Shown piece after piece: positions 24,443 to 32,369 of a DNA stretch of 64,000 nucleotides. The stretch's first letter is position 1. Every line of letters starts with the position of its first letter. Source of the stretch: JAVVHH01 sp964657565. Lineage in GTDB: Bacteria > Pseudomonadota > Alphaproteobacteria > Acetobacterales > Acetobacteraceae. The notes beneath the pieces are model-generated. The model searched no databases. It was not told where the DNA came from and was given only the letters and a program-made list of their open reading frames with translations. The position numbers and the translations under genes were made by a program. Where the stretch lies: the NCBI GenBank assembly GCA_964657565.1, contig CAZZVQ010000014.1, positions 1 to 64,000 of the forward strand. The letters run 5' to 3'.

Positions 24443-25393
24443 TCAGGAGACCTCGGCCGGGCTCCGCTCGGGTGCGGTCTCGACAGTCGCCCCGACTTTC
24501 GGCGTGGGCTTGCAAGCCCATTTCGCCTTCATGGAGCCGGCTTCAGACGTCTCGTCCACCTCCCACCACACCGCGTCGAGCGAAGCCGTCACCGAAGAGA
24601 TCACGGACTTCCCGTCTTCGATGATCCATCGAGGCTGGATGAGATGGCTGGTCTCGATGGTGACTTCGTCATCGATCTCGAACTTGAGTCCGCGGCCTCG
24701 TGAGACCGCGTAGCGCGCCCCTTCCACGGGGTTGAGGCCAGGCTCGACTGACCGGAGGTCGCGCTTGAGATAGTGGGCGATATCCCAATACCGCAGCCCG
24801 GCGTCGGAGTTCGTCGCGACCCAGCAGTGCATCCCGGTGGTGGTCGGTTCCGTGCCGGCCTCGAAGTAGTAGCCGGCGACGTAGGCGCATTCCACGTCGA
24901 CCGCGTAGAGACTCGCCATGAGCATGGTGTTGATGTCGATGCAGTTGCCGCGCACGACGTCACAGACCAGCTGCGGTTCCTCTAGGCTCATGTTCCTCGA
25001 GCCGTAGTTGAATTTCGAAGCCACGAACTCGACGACCGCCGCAACCTTCTGGTCGACGCCTTCGCAATCCTCTGCCAACGACCTCACCGCGTCCTGCAGC
25101 TCTTTGGATGCGGTCGTGTATCGGTTGGCGAACCGCTCGAAGAAATCTGCGGACGGGCGTCCCGAGCCGACCTCGAACTCCATCCCGTACTCGATCGGCG
25201 CAGAGAACGGGCCGGGCATGTAGTAAGCCTGCTGGTGAGATAGCGAAGCTCGCACCACTCGAAGGGAGTCGGTAGGCAGACCGACGAACCTGACGAACCG
25301 CTGCTCGGGGCTATCGATCGGGATCGGTATGAGAAGCCCGCGGTCATCTGCGTGCTTCTCGATGTTCTTCAGCCTCACAGTCACGACTGGCAT
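24443..25393 (-). CDS. Transglutaminase-like superfamily protein
   Basis: A 316-residue protein with a papain-like transglutaminase core. The catalytic triad is visible as RGNCIDINTM (C151), GMHCWV (H189) and RYWDIAHYL (D204), with normal spacing. The N-terminal 100 residues contain predicted beta strands, as in bacterial transglutaminase-like proteins. There is no signal peptide, so it is cytoplasmic. Members cleave or form amide bonds. Within a cluster that also has an ATP-grasp ligase it may exchange or trim an amide in the product, but the substrate is unknown. It lies 47 bases downstream of the flavoprotein gene. Confidence 0.82.
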   Translation of the reverse strand: MPVVTVRLKNIEKHADDRGLLIPIPIDSPEQRFVRFVGLPTDSLRVVRASLSHQQAYYMPGPFSAPIEYGMEFEVGSGRPSADFFERFANRYTTASKELQDAVRSLAEDCEGVDQKVAAVVEFVASKFNYGSRNMSLEEPQLVCDVVRGNCIDINTMLMASLYAVDVECAYVAGYYFEAGTEPTTTGMHCWVATNSDAGLRYWDIAHYLKRDLRSVEPGLNPVEGARYAVSRGRGLKFEIDDEVTIETSHLIQPRWIIEDGKSVISSVTASLDAVWWEVDETSEAGSMKAKWACKPTPKVGATVETAPERSPAEVS

Positions 25394-25440
25394 GGAAGAT
25401 TTCTCTCAGTGCTGACCAGGTCTGCTAGACGAAAGTCGGT

Positions 25441-27009
25441 TCAGCCGCAGCAGGAGCCTGACGAGCCGCGTGGCTTCTGCTGCCGGGACATGGCAAGGGA
25501 GAGGGCCTGCCTCGACCACGAGGAACCTGCCCCTGGCGCTCGCCGGACCAGCACGACCACAGGCGCGGACGCCGACGAGTTGCAGCAGGAGGCACCCGCG
25601 GGCTCCGCCGGCTCGACGGCCACAGGGCCGCAGCAGGATGAGGCCGCCGCCGGTGCGGGACCGCAGCAGGACGCCGCTGCGGAGCTGTCGGTGCCGCTGC
25701 TCTCTGTTGCGCAGCACCCCGGCATGTCCGTCGAGCAGATCCCCGTCGCCGGGAGCTTCAGCTGCACCGACAGGGCGGCCGCCATGTCGCCCGCCAAGCC
25801 GGCCACCACGGATCGGACCTGTTCATAGCCAGTCGCCATCAGGAAGGAGGGAGCGCGGCCGTAGCTCTTCGATCCGAGGGTGAAGAAGCCAGGCTCCTCC
25901 GGGTACGACAGCTGGAGGAACCCGTGCGGCTCTACGCTTCCGCAGTAGTGCAGGTTCGGATCGACGAGCGGGGCCAACGCCGCGACGCTCTCGAGTCTCG
26001 GATCGATTTCCGTCCGAAGCTCGCGGGTCAGCGAGTGATCGGGCCGCTGGCCTGTCGCGACGATGATCTGGTCGAAGGGCCCGACCGTCTCCTGCCGATC
26101 CCCGCTCATTCCAGTGAGAATGAGCTCGCCCCCAGCGTCGTCGATCGAACGCACCCGGAAGCGGTGCTTGAGCGAGAGGCGTTCCTCGCGCGCAAGCCTC
26201 GCAAGGTTCGCGCCTAGGCGTCCGCGCGCCGGGAGCTCGTCCCGATCACCGCCGCCGAACAGATTATCGCGAAGAGCTCCCCGGATGATCCAGGATATCT
26301 TCGTGTTCGGATCCTGCTCGGCCAGATCGGACAGTCCGACGAGAGCGGTGGCAGCGGAAAGGCCCGAGCCGATGACAGCGGTATGGCGGCCCCTGAAGCG
26401 TTCCGCGTCCACCCCCAAGAGGTCAGGAAGCCCGTAGTAGAGCCGGTCGCGCAGCGTGGCCTCGCCCGCGGCCTCCAGCCCCTCGCCGCCCACTGGATTC
26501 GGGCTCCCCCAGGTGCCCGTCGCGTCGAGAACGTGGTCCGCCTCGAGCACGGTCTCGCCGGCGTCGCCGCATGACACTAGAACAGTGAAGGATTGAGCCG
26601 AACCCTTCTGAGTGCGGATCTTATCCGCTCCGGCTCGCGCCACGCCGCGGACGCGCGCGCCAAGGCGGATGTGAGGAGCGATCTGCGGATGGCGCGACAG
26701 CGGAAGGAGATAGAGGTCGATGAGTTCCCGACCGGTGGGGATGCTGTCGGGATCCGGAGCCTGCCACCCCGTCTCCTCGAGCAGTCCTGCGGCCGTCGGA
26801 TCGATGTTGTAGCGCCATGGTGAGAACAGCTTCACATGCGACCACTGGCGCACGCTGGCGGCGATGGCGTCGCTCGCCTCCAGGAGCTCGAACCGCAGCC
26901 CGCGCGAGGCCAAGTGCGCTGCGGCGGCCAAGCCCACGGGCCCGGCGCCGAGGACGAGCGTCTTCGTCATGATCTTTGACGTCGGGATCTCTGAGATAGC
27001 GTCGAGCAT
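25441..27009 (-). CDS. Flavoprotein monooxygenase/oxidoreductase with cysteine-pair tail (ArsO-like)
   Basis: A 522-residue FAD/NAD(P)-binding protein. GAGPVGLAAAAHLASRG (FAD), VIGSGLSAATALVGL (NADPH) and IIVATGQRP mark a flavin monooxygenase or thioredoxin-reductase-like oxidoreductase, as found in some ars operons under the name ArsO. The last ~100 residues form a low-complexity Ala/Ser/Pro tail with five CC pairs (GCCATE, SCCGP twice, SCCNS, SCCG at the end). The tail probably binds As(III). AAGGAG precedes the ATG at 27009, so the longer upstream frame is rejected. It may oxidise a trivalent arsenical intermediate. Confidence 0.82.
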   Translation of the reverse strand: MLDAISEIPTSKIMTKTLVLGAGPVGLAAAAHLASRGLRFELLEASDAIAASVRQWSHVKLFSPWRYNIDPTAAGLLEETGWQAPDPDSIPTGRELIDLYLLPLSRHPQIAPHIRLGARVRGVARAGADKIRTQKGSAQSFTVLVSCGDAGETVLEADHVLDATGTWGSPNPVGGEGLEAAGEATLRDRLYYGLPDLLGVDAERFRGRHTAVIGSGLSAATALVGLSDLAEQDPNTKISWIIRGALRDNLFGGGDRDELPARGRLGANLARLAREERLSLKHRFRVRSIDDAGGELILTGMSGDRQETVGPFDQIIVATGQRPDHSLTRELRTEIDPRLESVAALAPLVDPNLHYCGSVEPHGFLQLSYPEEPGFFTLGSKSYGRAPSFLMATGYEQVRSVVAGLAGDMAAALSVQLKLPATGICSTDMPGCCATESSGTDSSAAASCCGPAPAAASSCCGPVAVEPAEPAGASCCNSSASAPVVVLVRRAPGAGSSWSRQALSLAMSRQQKPRGSSGSCCG

Positions 27010-27031
27010 TCGGGAGTCTCCTTCTGGCAGA

Positions 27032-28147
27032 TCAGCAGTCGCAGCCGGCTGAGGCGTAGTCCCCGCGGCCGGGGAACGTGCCATCGGAGCGTCCAAGAGG
27101 CACCAGACCTTTGGTGACGGCAGGCTTCCGGATCGCTGGCGTGTTGCAGTCGAAGAGACGCGCGGCCTCAGGCTCCGGCTCCGCGTAGCAGTGCAGTACG
27201 TCAAACTGGCCGGCATACGGAGCGCTTCCGAGCAGACGGAACGTCTTCTCGCAGACAGCAACCCGGTCGCCGCGCCGGTAGCGGTGGCCGTCGTCGTCTG
27301 CCACCTCGGACCATGGGCCGCGATAGACCACCGCATGGCCGAAATCCCAGCACGGGCCCTCTTTGCCCTTGTAGGCGGAGATCTTCCATAGCCGGACCTC
27401 CTTGCCGGCTGAGACGAGCACCGGTCGGGGGCTAACCATCTGCAGAGTCGTGCCGTGCAGACCCGACGCCGCAACGACATCGAGGAACTCGGCTTCCGTC
27501 GGAAGCCAGGCGGCTCTCACCTCTTTGCCCAGCCGCACCCCGCTTCCGGCATCGGCGAGGGGCTCGTCGGCAAGGAGCACTAGGGCCTCCAACCGTCCCG
27601 TCCGCGACCTGAGGACCCGATACAACTCCCCGAGGCACGAAACCCCCTGCGTTCTGGTCAAAAGGTTCAGCTGAAGATCAGCCACCACGTAGTCGACGCT
27701 GTCATCGGCGATCCATGGCGAGGATGCCGCCTGTCGCTGGAGGTCGCGCCGAAGCGCGGTCATCTGGGACAAGGAGCGCACCGGGTGTTCGGTCAGAGCC
27801 GTGGACACCGCCTCCGGATCGAGAGAAAGGTCGGTGACGTCGCCATCGACGACCTCAACTCCCGTGTGCTCGCGAAGGCGAGCGGCCGACTCATCTGACG
27901 TGCCGGGAACGACACGGACACGCTCCACGGCGAACCGTCCGGCGATGGTCTGGACGAGAGCCGGTGTGGCTGCGCCGAGGACGAGCGCGTCACGAGCCTC
28001 GAGTGGAGGCTCCAGAGCCTCGACGGCCCTTCGCAAGGTCTCCTGTTCGATCTCGATCTCATAGGCTCCGCCGGTGCGGGCCATCGCGCGAAGTGCGACG
28101 GCCTTCAGCCGGGCGAAGCGGGTTTTGCTGTCGACGTCCATCTGCAT
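27032..28147 (-). CDS. ArsM-like arsenic methyltransferase
   Basis: A 371-residue protein. The middle region is a degenerate class I methyltransferase fold (ARDALVLGAATPALVQTIAG, then DDSVDYVVADLQLNLLTRT and CLGELYRVLRSRTGRLEALV), the arrangement seen in ArsM. The C-terminal part, VVYRGPWSEVADDDGHRYRR followed by GDRVAVCEKTFRLL, resembles the ArsM C-terminal domain. It ends GCDC. Translation likely starts at ATG 28147, which overlaps the radical SAM stop (TGATG); ATGs at 28153 and 28141 are alternatives. Motif I is atypical, so activity on arsenic is inferred from the C-terminal domain and from its arsL-like neighbour. Confidence 0.7.
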   Translation of the reverse strand: MQMDVDSKTRFARLKAVALRAMARTGGAYEIEIEQETLRRAVEALEPPLEARDALVLGAATPALVQTIAGRFAVERVRVVPGTSDESAARLREHTGVEVVDGDVTDLSLDPEAVSTALTEHPVRSLSQMTALRRDLQRQAASSPWIADDSVDYVVADLQLNLLTRTQGVSCLGELYRVLRSRTGRLEALVLLADEPLADAGSGVRLGKEVRAAWLPTEAEFLDVVAASGLHGTTLQMVSPRPVLVSAGKEVRLWKISAYKGKEGPCWDFGHAVVYRGPWSEVADDDGHRYRRGDRVAVCEKTFRLLGSAPYAGQFDVLHCYAEPEPEAARLFDCNTPAIRKPAVTKGLVPLGRSDGTFPGRGDYASAGCDC

Positions 28148-29427
28148 CAGCATTTGAGGCAGCACCTTTTGAACGTGCCCTCCTCGACCGGCGTAAGCGA
28201 GCTGAGGAAGACCTCGTCCATCATGGGATCGTCGTGGTCCCAGTCGAAGTGGAACTCCTGCTCGGTGAGCCTCAGCTTCTGGATGCTCGGGTTCTGGAGC
28301 AGCGGCGATCCTTTGTAGAGATGCAGCCGCGTCTCGAACTGGATTGGGTCGACGAGGTCGGTCAGGCCGGTGCGCTCGAGGAAGTCCTCGAAGCGGACCA
28401 GGTCGGGGAGGCCGATCCAGGGATTGAACATGATGAAGGTCGGGTTGAGCATGACGCCCATCGCCTTCAGCTCGGTGATGCACCGCTCCGTCATCTCGAC
28501 CGTCACCTCCTTGTCGAGCTGGCGGAGAACCTCGTCGCTGGGAAACTCGAGCGCGGACGTAATGATCCGCAGCCCGAGAGTCGCGGCCTCGCGGACCAGC
28601 TCGATATGCTCCAGCACATGATCCACGCGAGTGGTCATGTCGTAGGTCACATGCGGGAACTCGGCGTGCAGTCGCCGGAGGATGCGCAGCCCATGGTGCT
28701 TGGCGTTGAAGAAGTCGGCATCCGTGAACGTGAGGTGCGTCATCCCGTCGGCCACGAGCGCGCGCACGTCATCGACGAGGATGTTCTCGTCGACCATCAC
28801 GACCTTGCCGTCGTACGCGGCGAACACCGAACAGTATGAACACCGGTGATGACAGCCCCGCGTCGCCTCGACGCCGCCGGCGACGACTTCATACCGCAGC
28901 AGGCGGCTGAGGTGGGGCTGCGGATACTTCCGAAGCGAGGGCACGAAGCCGCGGTCAGGGCGGCCGACGTGGCCCTTGGAGAAGAAAGGGTGCGGGCTCG
29001 CGTAGCTCTTGGCGGGATCGCGTGACACCACGCCGTCGATCAATTCGGCAGGCCTCTTGTCAAGCACCTGCCGGCTCAGCGACACGATCGGCTTTTCCCA
29101 CTCGCCGGAGATGGCGTAGTCGCAGTATTTCGCCGCCAAGCGCTGCGCGTTGATCGTCGCATACTGGCCGAAGAACACGATCGGGGCGTCGGCGTTCGCC
29201 ACCCTGATCTGGGAGGCGATCTGCGTGGCTGCCGATAGCGAGTCGAACAGCGGAACGGAGACGGCGACTATGCTGGCGTCGGCGACCCGCTCCATCGCAG
29301 GTCCTTCGACGTAGACGTCGAGGAGATCAACATCGGCGCCGCCTGCGCGTAAGGCGCTTGCGGCCGAGATCGCGGTGTTCGGCTGATATCCACCCTCAAA
29401 GGTCGAAACCACGACTACATCCGACAT
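28147..29427 (-). CDS. arsL: Radical SAM enzyme, ArsL-like (arsinothricin-type arsenical biosynthesis)
   Basis: A 426-residue radical SAM protein. Residues 1-140 look like a B12-binding-type Rossmann domain. The iron-sulfur motif is CHHRCSYC (C192, C196, C199), followed by a TIM-barrel half containing DADFFNAKHHGLRILR. The chain ends in RCCLKC. ArsL transfers the 3-amino-3-carboxypropyl group of SAM to As(III) to make hydroxyarsinothricin, and I recall an RCCLKC tail being described for ArsL proteins. AGGAGG precedes the ATG at 29427. It is first in the array, followed by the ArsM-like gene as in arsQML operons, so the assignment is good though not proven. Confidence 0.8.
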   Translation of the reverse strand: MSDVVVVSTFEGGYQPNTAISAASALRAGGADVDLLDVYVEGPAMERVADASIVAVSVPLFDSLSAATQIASQIRVANADAPIVFFGQYATINAQRLAAKYCDYAISGEWEKPIVSLSRQVLDKRPAELIDGVVSRDPAKSYASPHPFFSKGHVGRPDRGFVPSLRKYPQPHLSRLLRYEVVAGGVEATRGCHHRCSYCSVFAAYDGKVVMVDENILVDDVRALVADGMTHLTFTDADFFNAKHHGLRILRRLHAEFPHVTYDMTTRVDHVLEHIELVREAATLGLRIITSALEFPSDEVLRQLDKEVTVEMTERCITELKAMGVMLNPTFIMFNPWIGLPDLVRFEDFLERTGLTDLVDPIQFETRLHLYKGSPLLQNPSIQKLRLTEQEFHFDWDHDDPMMDEVFLSSLTPVEEGTFKRCCLKC

Positions 29428-29491
29428 AGGCGGCCCTCCTGCTCTAAACAAACCGTTCTCAGGCTCTGTCGCCCCCGCCTCAGCTCGGACA

Positions 29492-29515
29492 ACCCTTCCA
29501 GCAGTCTAGAAGGGT
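29492..29515. promoter_or_regulatory. Inverted repeat between arsL and arsR, candidate ArsR operator
   Basis: ACCCTTC (29492-29498) and GAAGGGT (29509-29515) form a perfect 7-bp inverted repeat with 10 bases between, 65 bases upstream of the arsL start in the 308-bp divergent gap. The rest of that gap shows no gene. It may be the operator bound by the divergent ArsR or a hairpin in the arsL leader. Confidence 0.45.
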
Positions 29516-29735
29516 AGGCAGCGGTCCCTTGGTCGTCAACAGGAAGTTTCGGCGACCGGCGAGTTTCATTGCGCAGGGGCGCGGTCATTACGTCGAGTGG
29601 CTCGCAGCCGTGACGATGACTGGAAACGCTCGGTAGCCGGCGCGATATCAGGTCAGACCCATGCGCCACGACCAACTAGCGGTTGCGCTGCAACCCTCCA
29701 TCGCAGCTTGCGAAGCTTCTAGGACTGTCGTAGGT

Positions 29736-30260
29736 ATGCAAAATGAGACGGATGGCGACATGAGCGCTTCGAGGAAAGTCGTGCTGACGGAGGTGTCGAC
29801 GACACCGCCGGCGGGCATTGCACCAGCACATGCCGATGCCAGGGGACCGGCCGGCCGGACGCCGCGACGGTCGGTGCGAGCAAAGTCCAAGCCGCCGGCC
29901 GATCACCGGGGCGCGGTCAAGAAGCTTGCTGCGCTGGCTCAAGAGACGAGGCTGGCAGCGTTTCGACTGATCATCGCAGCGGGAAAGGACGGCTGCTCGG
30001 CTGGCGTGCTGGCCGACGGCCTGGACATCCCGGCAACCACGTTATCCTTCCATCTTGCGTCTCTGGTCCACGCCGACCTCGTCTCGCAGCACCGCATCGG
30101 TCGCCAGATCATCTACAGCCCGCGCGTGGACTCTCTGAACGGGTTGATTACGTACATGATAGAGAACTGCTGCGGCGCGGACTACTGCGCGCCTGCCTGC
30201 GGCGACTTTCAGGTTCCGCGTGGCCCGGCGCAGGGGTCAGCCGCCTGCAGGCCGAAGTAG
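29736..30260 (+). CDS. arsR: ArsR/SmtB family arsenic-responsive repressor
   Basis: A 174-residue ArsR-family repressor with an unusually long, basic N-terminal extension (about 65 residues). The winged helix reads AVKKLAALAQETRLAAFRLI, VLADGLDIPATTLSFHLASL and SQHRIGRQIIYSPRVDSLNG, then LITYMIENCCGADYCAPACG. The vicinal Cys pair plus two nearby cysteines would bind As(III) and release DNA. It is divergent from arsL and so likely controls the biosynthetic array. The start is uncertain: ATG 29736 or 29760 both lack a strong ribosome binding site, and the core needs only the last 115 residues. Confidence 0.88.
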   Translation: MQNETDGDMSASRKVVLTEVSTTPPAGIAPAHADARGPAGRTPRRSVRAKSKPPADHRGAVKKLAALAQETRLAAFRLIIAAGKDGCSAGVLADGLDIPATTLSFHLASLVHADLVSQHRIGRQIIYSPRVDSLNGLITYMIENCCGADYCAPACGDFQVPRGPAQGSAACRPK

Positions 30261-30270
30261 CGCGACGACG

Positions 30271-30297
30271 GCCCGCGAGCCGACAAGGCTCACGGGC
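30271..30297. terminator. Bidirectional hairpin between convergent genes
   Basis: GCCCG-C-GAGCC pairs with GGCTC-A-CGGGC around the loop GACAA, 10 bases after the arsR stop and before the end of the convergent methyltransferase gene. No long T-run follows. Confidence 0.55.
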
Positions 30298-30341
30298 GCG
30301 CCTGCTGATCGTCTTCTGGTCGTCTACTTCGCGGCGCCCTG

Positions 30342-31130
30342 CTAGGGGAGCTTCTGAAACGTCATCACGAAGCGGTCGCTCTCTCCGATCGCGAGATAGC
30401 GGTCGCGGTCGGAGGCTCCCAGCCGCAGAGTAGGCGGCAGGGTCCATACGCCGGCAGGGTAGTCCTTCGTGTCGCGAGGATTGGCGGCGATCTCGGAGTC
30501 CGCGAGGTGACGGAAGCCAGCCTTCTCGATCAGATTGATTGCGTAGTCCTGACGGACGTACCCGCTGGCCGCCTTCGGATCCTGGGGCACGTCATCGCGG
30601 CCGCGATGGTCCTCGATCCCTAGGACGCCTCCTGGCTTCAGCACCGTGTGAATGCTTTGCAGCACGGTCTCCGCGGTGCCGTCGCCCAGCCAGTCGTGAA
30701 GGTTGCGGAAGGTCACGACGAGGTCGGCGCTTCCGGCTGGGCCCAGCTCCCCGTCGCCATCAGCGAAGTCGACCGGCTTGACTCGATCGTAAGCTTCCGC
30801 GCCGTGAAGCTTCTCGAGGAACTTCTTCTTTCCCTCGCCGATCGCCACGACATATTGGCCTTGAGCCCTCAGGTAAGGTGCCAGCGTCTCGGTCCAATAG
30901 CCTCCCCCCGGCCAGATCTCGACGACCCACATGTCGGGCCGCAGTCCGAAGAAATGCAGCATCTCGTAAGGATGTCGTGCCGGATCGCGAGACTTGTTCG
31001 CTTCAGTCCTGAGTGGACCGGCGAGCGCCGCCTGCAGCTCCTGGTCGACATCCTCGGCGGCTGCGGCTGTTGCGATCAGGCTTGAGGCGACGCACCCCGC
31101 CCACAGCAGTCTGATGATCCGCTTGTACAT
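30342..31130 (-). CDS. Exported class I SAM-dependent methyltransferase (COG4798-like)
   Basis: A 262-residue protein with a clear secretory signal (MYKRIIRLLWAGCVASSLIA, cleavage after ATAAAAE). The mature part opens LRTEANKSRDPARHPYEMLH and has a SAM-binding motif VVEIWPGGGYWTETLAPYL, then LVVTFRNLHDWL and VLKPGGVLGIEDHRG. This is the predicted-methyltransferase family with periplasmic members, whose substrate is not known to me. The ATG at 31130 is 66 bp from the divergent efflux operon. Being next to the arsenic array is suggestive but no sequence feature links it to arsenic. Confidence 0.83.
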   Translation of the reverse strand: MYKRIIRLLWAGCVASSLIATAAAAEDVDQELQAALAGPLRTEANKSRDPARHPYEMLHFFGLRPDMWVVEIWPGGGYWTETLAPYLRAQGQYVVAIGEGKKKFLEKLHGAEAYDRVKPVDFADGDGELGPAGSADLVVTFRNLHDWLGDGTAETVLQSIHTVLKPGGVLGIEDHRGRDDVPQDPKAASGYVRQDYAINLIEKAGFRHLADSEIAANPRDTKDYPAGVWTLPPTLRLGASDRDRYLAIGESDRFVMTFQKLP

Positions 31131-31196
31131 TCTCGCATTTCCCTTGCGCTGAAGTTCGCTGGCTCCGGCTGCCTTGACGTGTAGGAGTTCCGCGAT

Positions 31197-32369
31197 ATGC
31201 TTCTGGAAATCTCGAACTGTCAAGGGATCGTCGCGGTGGGTGTCTCGGTCCGGATCGGCATTGCTTCGGCTGCAGCGTTGTCGGTGATTACGACGATTCT
31301 TTGGCATGTTTCGCCCGCGTCCCCACAGCCCTCGTCGGCCGTTCGGGACGTCAAGGTGATCCGAGCCGAGATGCATGATCTCCCGCAGAGAGTAGAGGCT
31401 GTCGGCCAGGTCTCCGCCCTGCAGCAGGTGCAGGTCGTCACTCAGATCGACGGCCAACTTGTGTCGTGCCTGTTCACGGAGGGGCAGGACGTCGCTGCGG
31501 GAGCCGTCATGTTCCAAATCGATCCCCGCATCTATAACGCCCGCCTTCAGCAGTCGAAGGCTGCGCTGAAAAAGGATCAATCGCAGCTATCCTACGCCCA
31601 GATGCAGCTCCACCGAGCGCAAACGTTGGTGAAGGGTGGAGACCAGACAGTCGAGACGACCGAGGGTCGCTCGGCCACCGTTGACCAGATGCAGGCAGCG
31701 ATCGCGGCCGACCAGGCGACAATCGCTGCTGACGCTGTTCGGCTGGAGTTCACGTCCATCCGAGCGCCCATCAGCGGTCGCGTCGGCAAGCGTCTTGTCG
31801 ACGCGGGCAATGTGGTCTTGGCCCAAGCCTCCAAGCCCTTGGCCACCATCACCCAGCTCGATCCGATCGCGGTGGAATTCCACGTGCCTCAGGCCGCGCT
31901 CGAGCCTGTCATGTCGGCTTCGAAGAGGGCCGACCTAGCGGTCGACGCCTTTGACGAGAGCAGCGGGAAGCAGCTCGCGAGCGGAGCCCTGAACCTGATC
32001 GAAGACGCGATCGACACGACCACCGCGACGATCACCATGCGCGCGATCTTCAAGAACTCCGAGCGGCGCCTGTGGCCAGGTCAGCTCGTCGGGGCAAGGA
32101 TCAGCCTGGGGGTGAGCCAGCATGTTCCAGCGGTGCCCTTCAAGGCGCTGAAGCAAAGCGCTCGAGGCTATCTGGTCTATGTCGTCGATCCCGACGGCAT
32201 CGTCCGTATCCGTGCTGTCACGCCCGGGCTGCAGGTCGACGGCCTGCAGGGAGTGACCGCGGGTCTCCAGGATGGCGACCTGGTTGTCCTTTCCGACCAG
32301 GACGCGCTTGCGCCCGGAGCCCGGGTTCATCCGACGATCGTCTCAGGCGCCGCAGCGGGTGGAGCATGA
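31197..32369 (+). CDS. RND efflux periplasmic adaptor (membrane fusion protein)
   Basis: A 390-residue HlyD/MdtA-type adaptor. An N-terminal membrane helix (residues 15-40) is followed by the lipoyl-barrel strands VEAVGQVSALQQVQVVTQID and GQDVAAGAVMFQIDPRIY, and a coiled-coil hairpin (AALKKDQSQLSYAQMQLHRA). The second lipoyl half is FTSIRAPISGRVGKRLVDAG. It bridges the inner-membrane pump to an outer-membrane channel in the periplasm. AGGAG precedes the ATG. Its stop overlaps the pump start (ATGA). No outer-membrane factor gene follows in the window. Confidence 0.92.
   Translation: MLLEISNCQGIVAVGVSVRIGIASAAALSVITTILWHVSPASPQPSSAVRDVKVIRAEMHDLPQRVEAVGQVSALQQVQVVTQIDGQLVSCLFTEGQDVAAGAVMFQIDPRIYNARLQQSKAALKKDQSQLSYAQMQLHRAQTLVKGGDQTVETTEGRSATVDQMQAAIAADQATIAADAVRLEFTSIRAPISGRVGKRLVDAGNVVLAQASKPLATITQLDPIAVEFHVPQAALEPVMSASKRADLAVDAFDESSGKQLASGALNLIEDAIDTTTATITMRAIFKNSERRLWPGQLVGARISLGVSQHVPAVPFKALKQSARGYLVYVVDPDGIVRIRAVTPGLQVDGLQGVTAGLQDGDLVVLSDQDALAPGARVHPTIVSGAAAGGA

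Noticed and set aside
25441..27480. A 679-residue version of the flavoprotein gene
   Set aside because: The first 157 codons are Arg/Ser-rich and overlap the methyltransferase gene. AAGGAG sits before the ATG at 27009, which begins just ahead of the FAD-binding motif.
21213..29427. Calling the array a plain arsinothricin operon
   Set aside because: No ArsQ-like exporter or ArsN1 acetyltransferase was seen, and extra ATP-grasp, transglutaminase and flavoprotein genes are present, so the product is left open.
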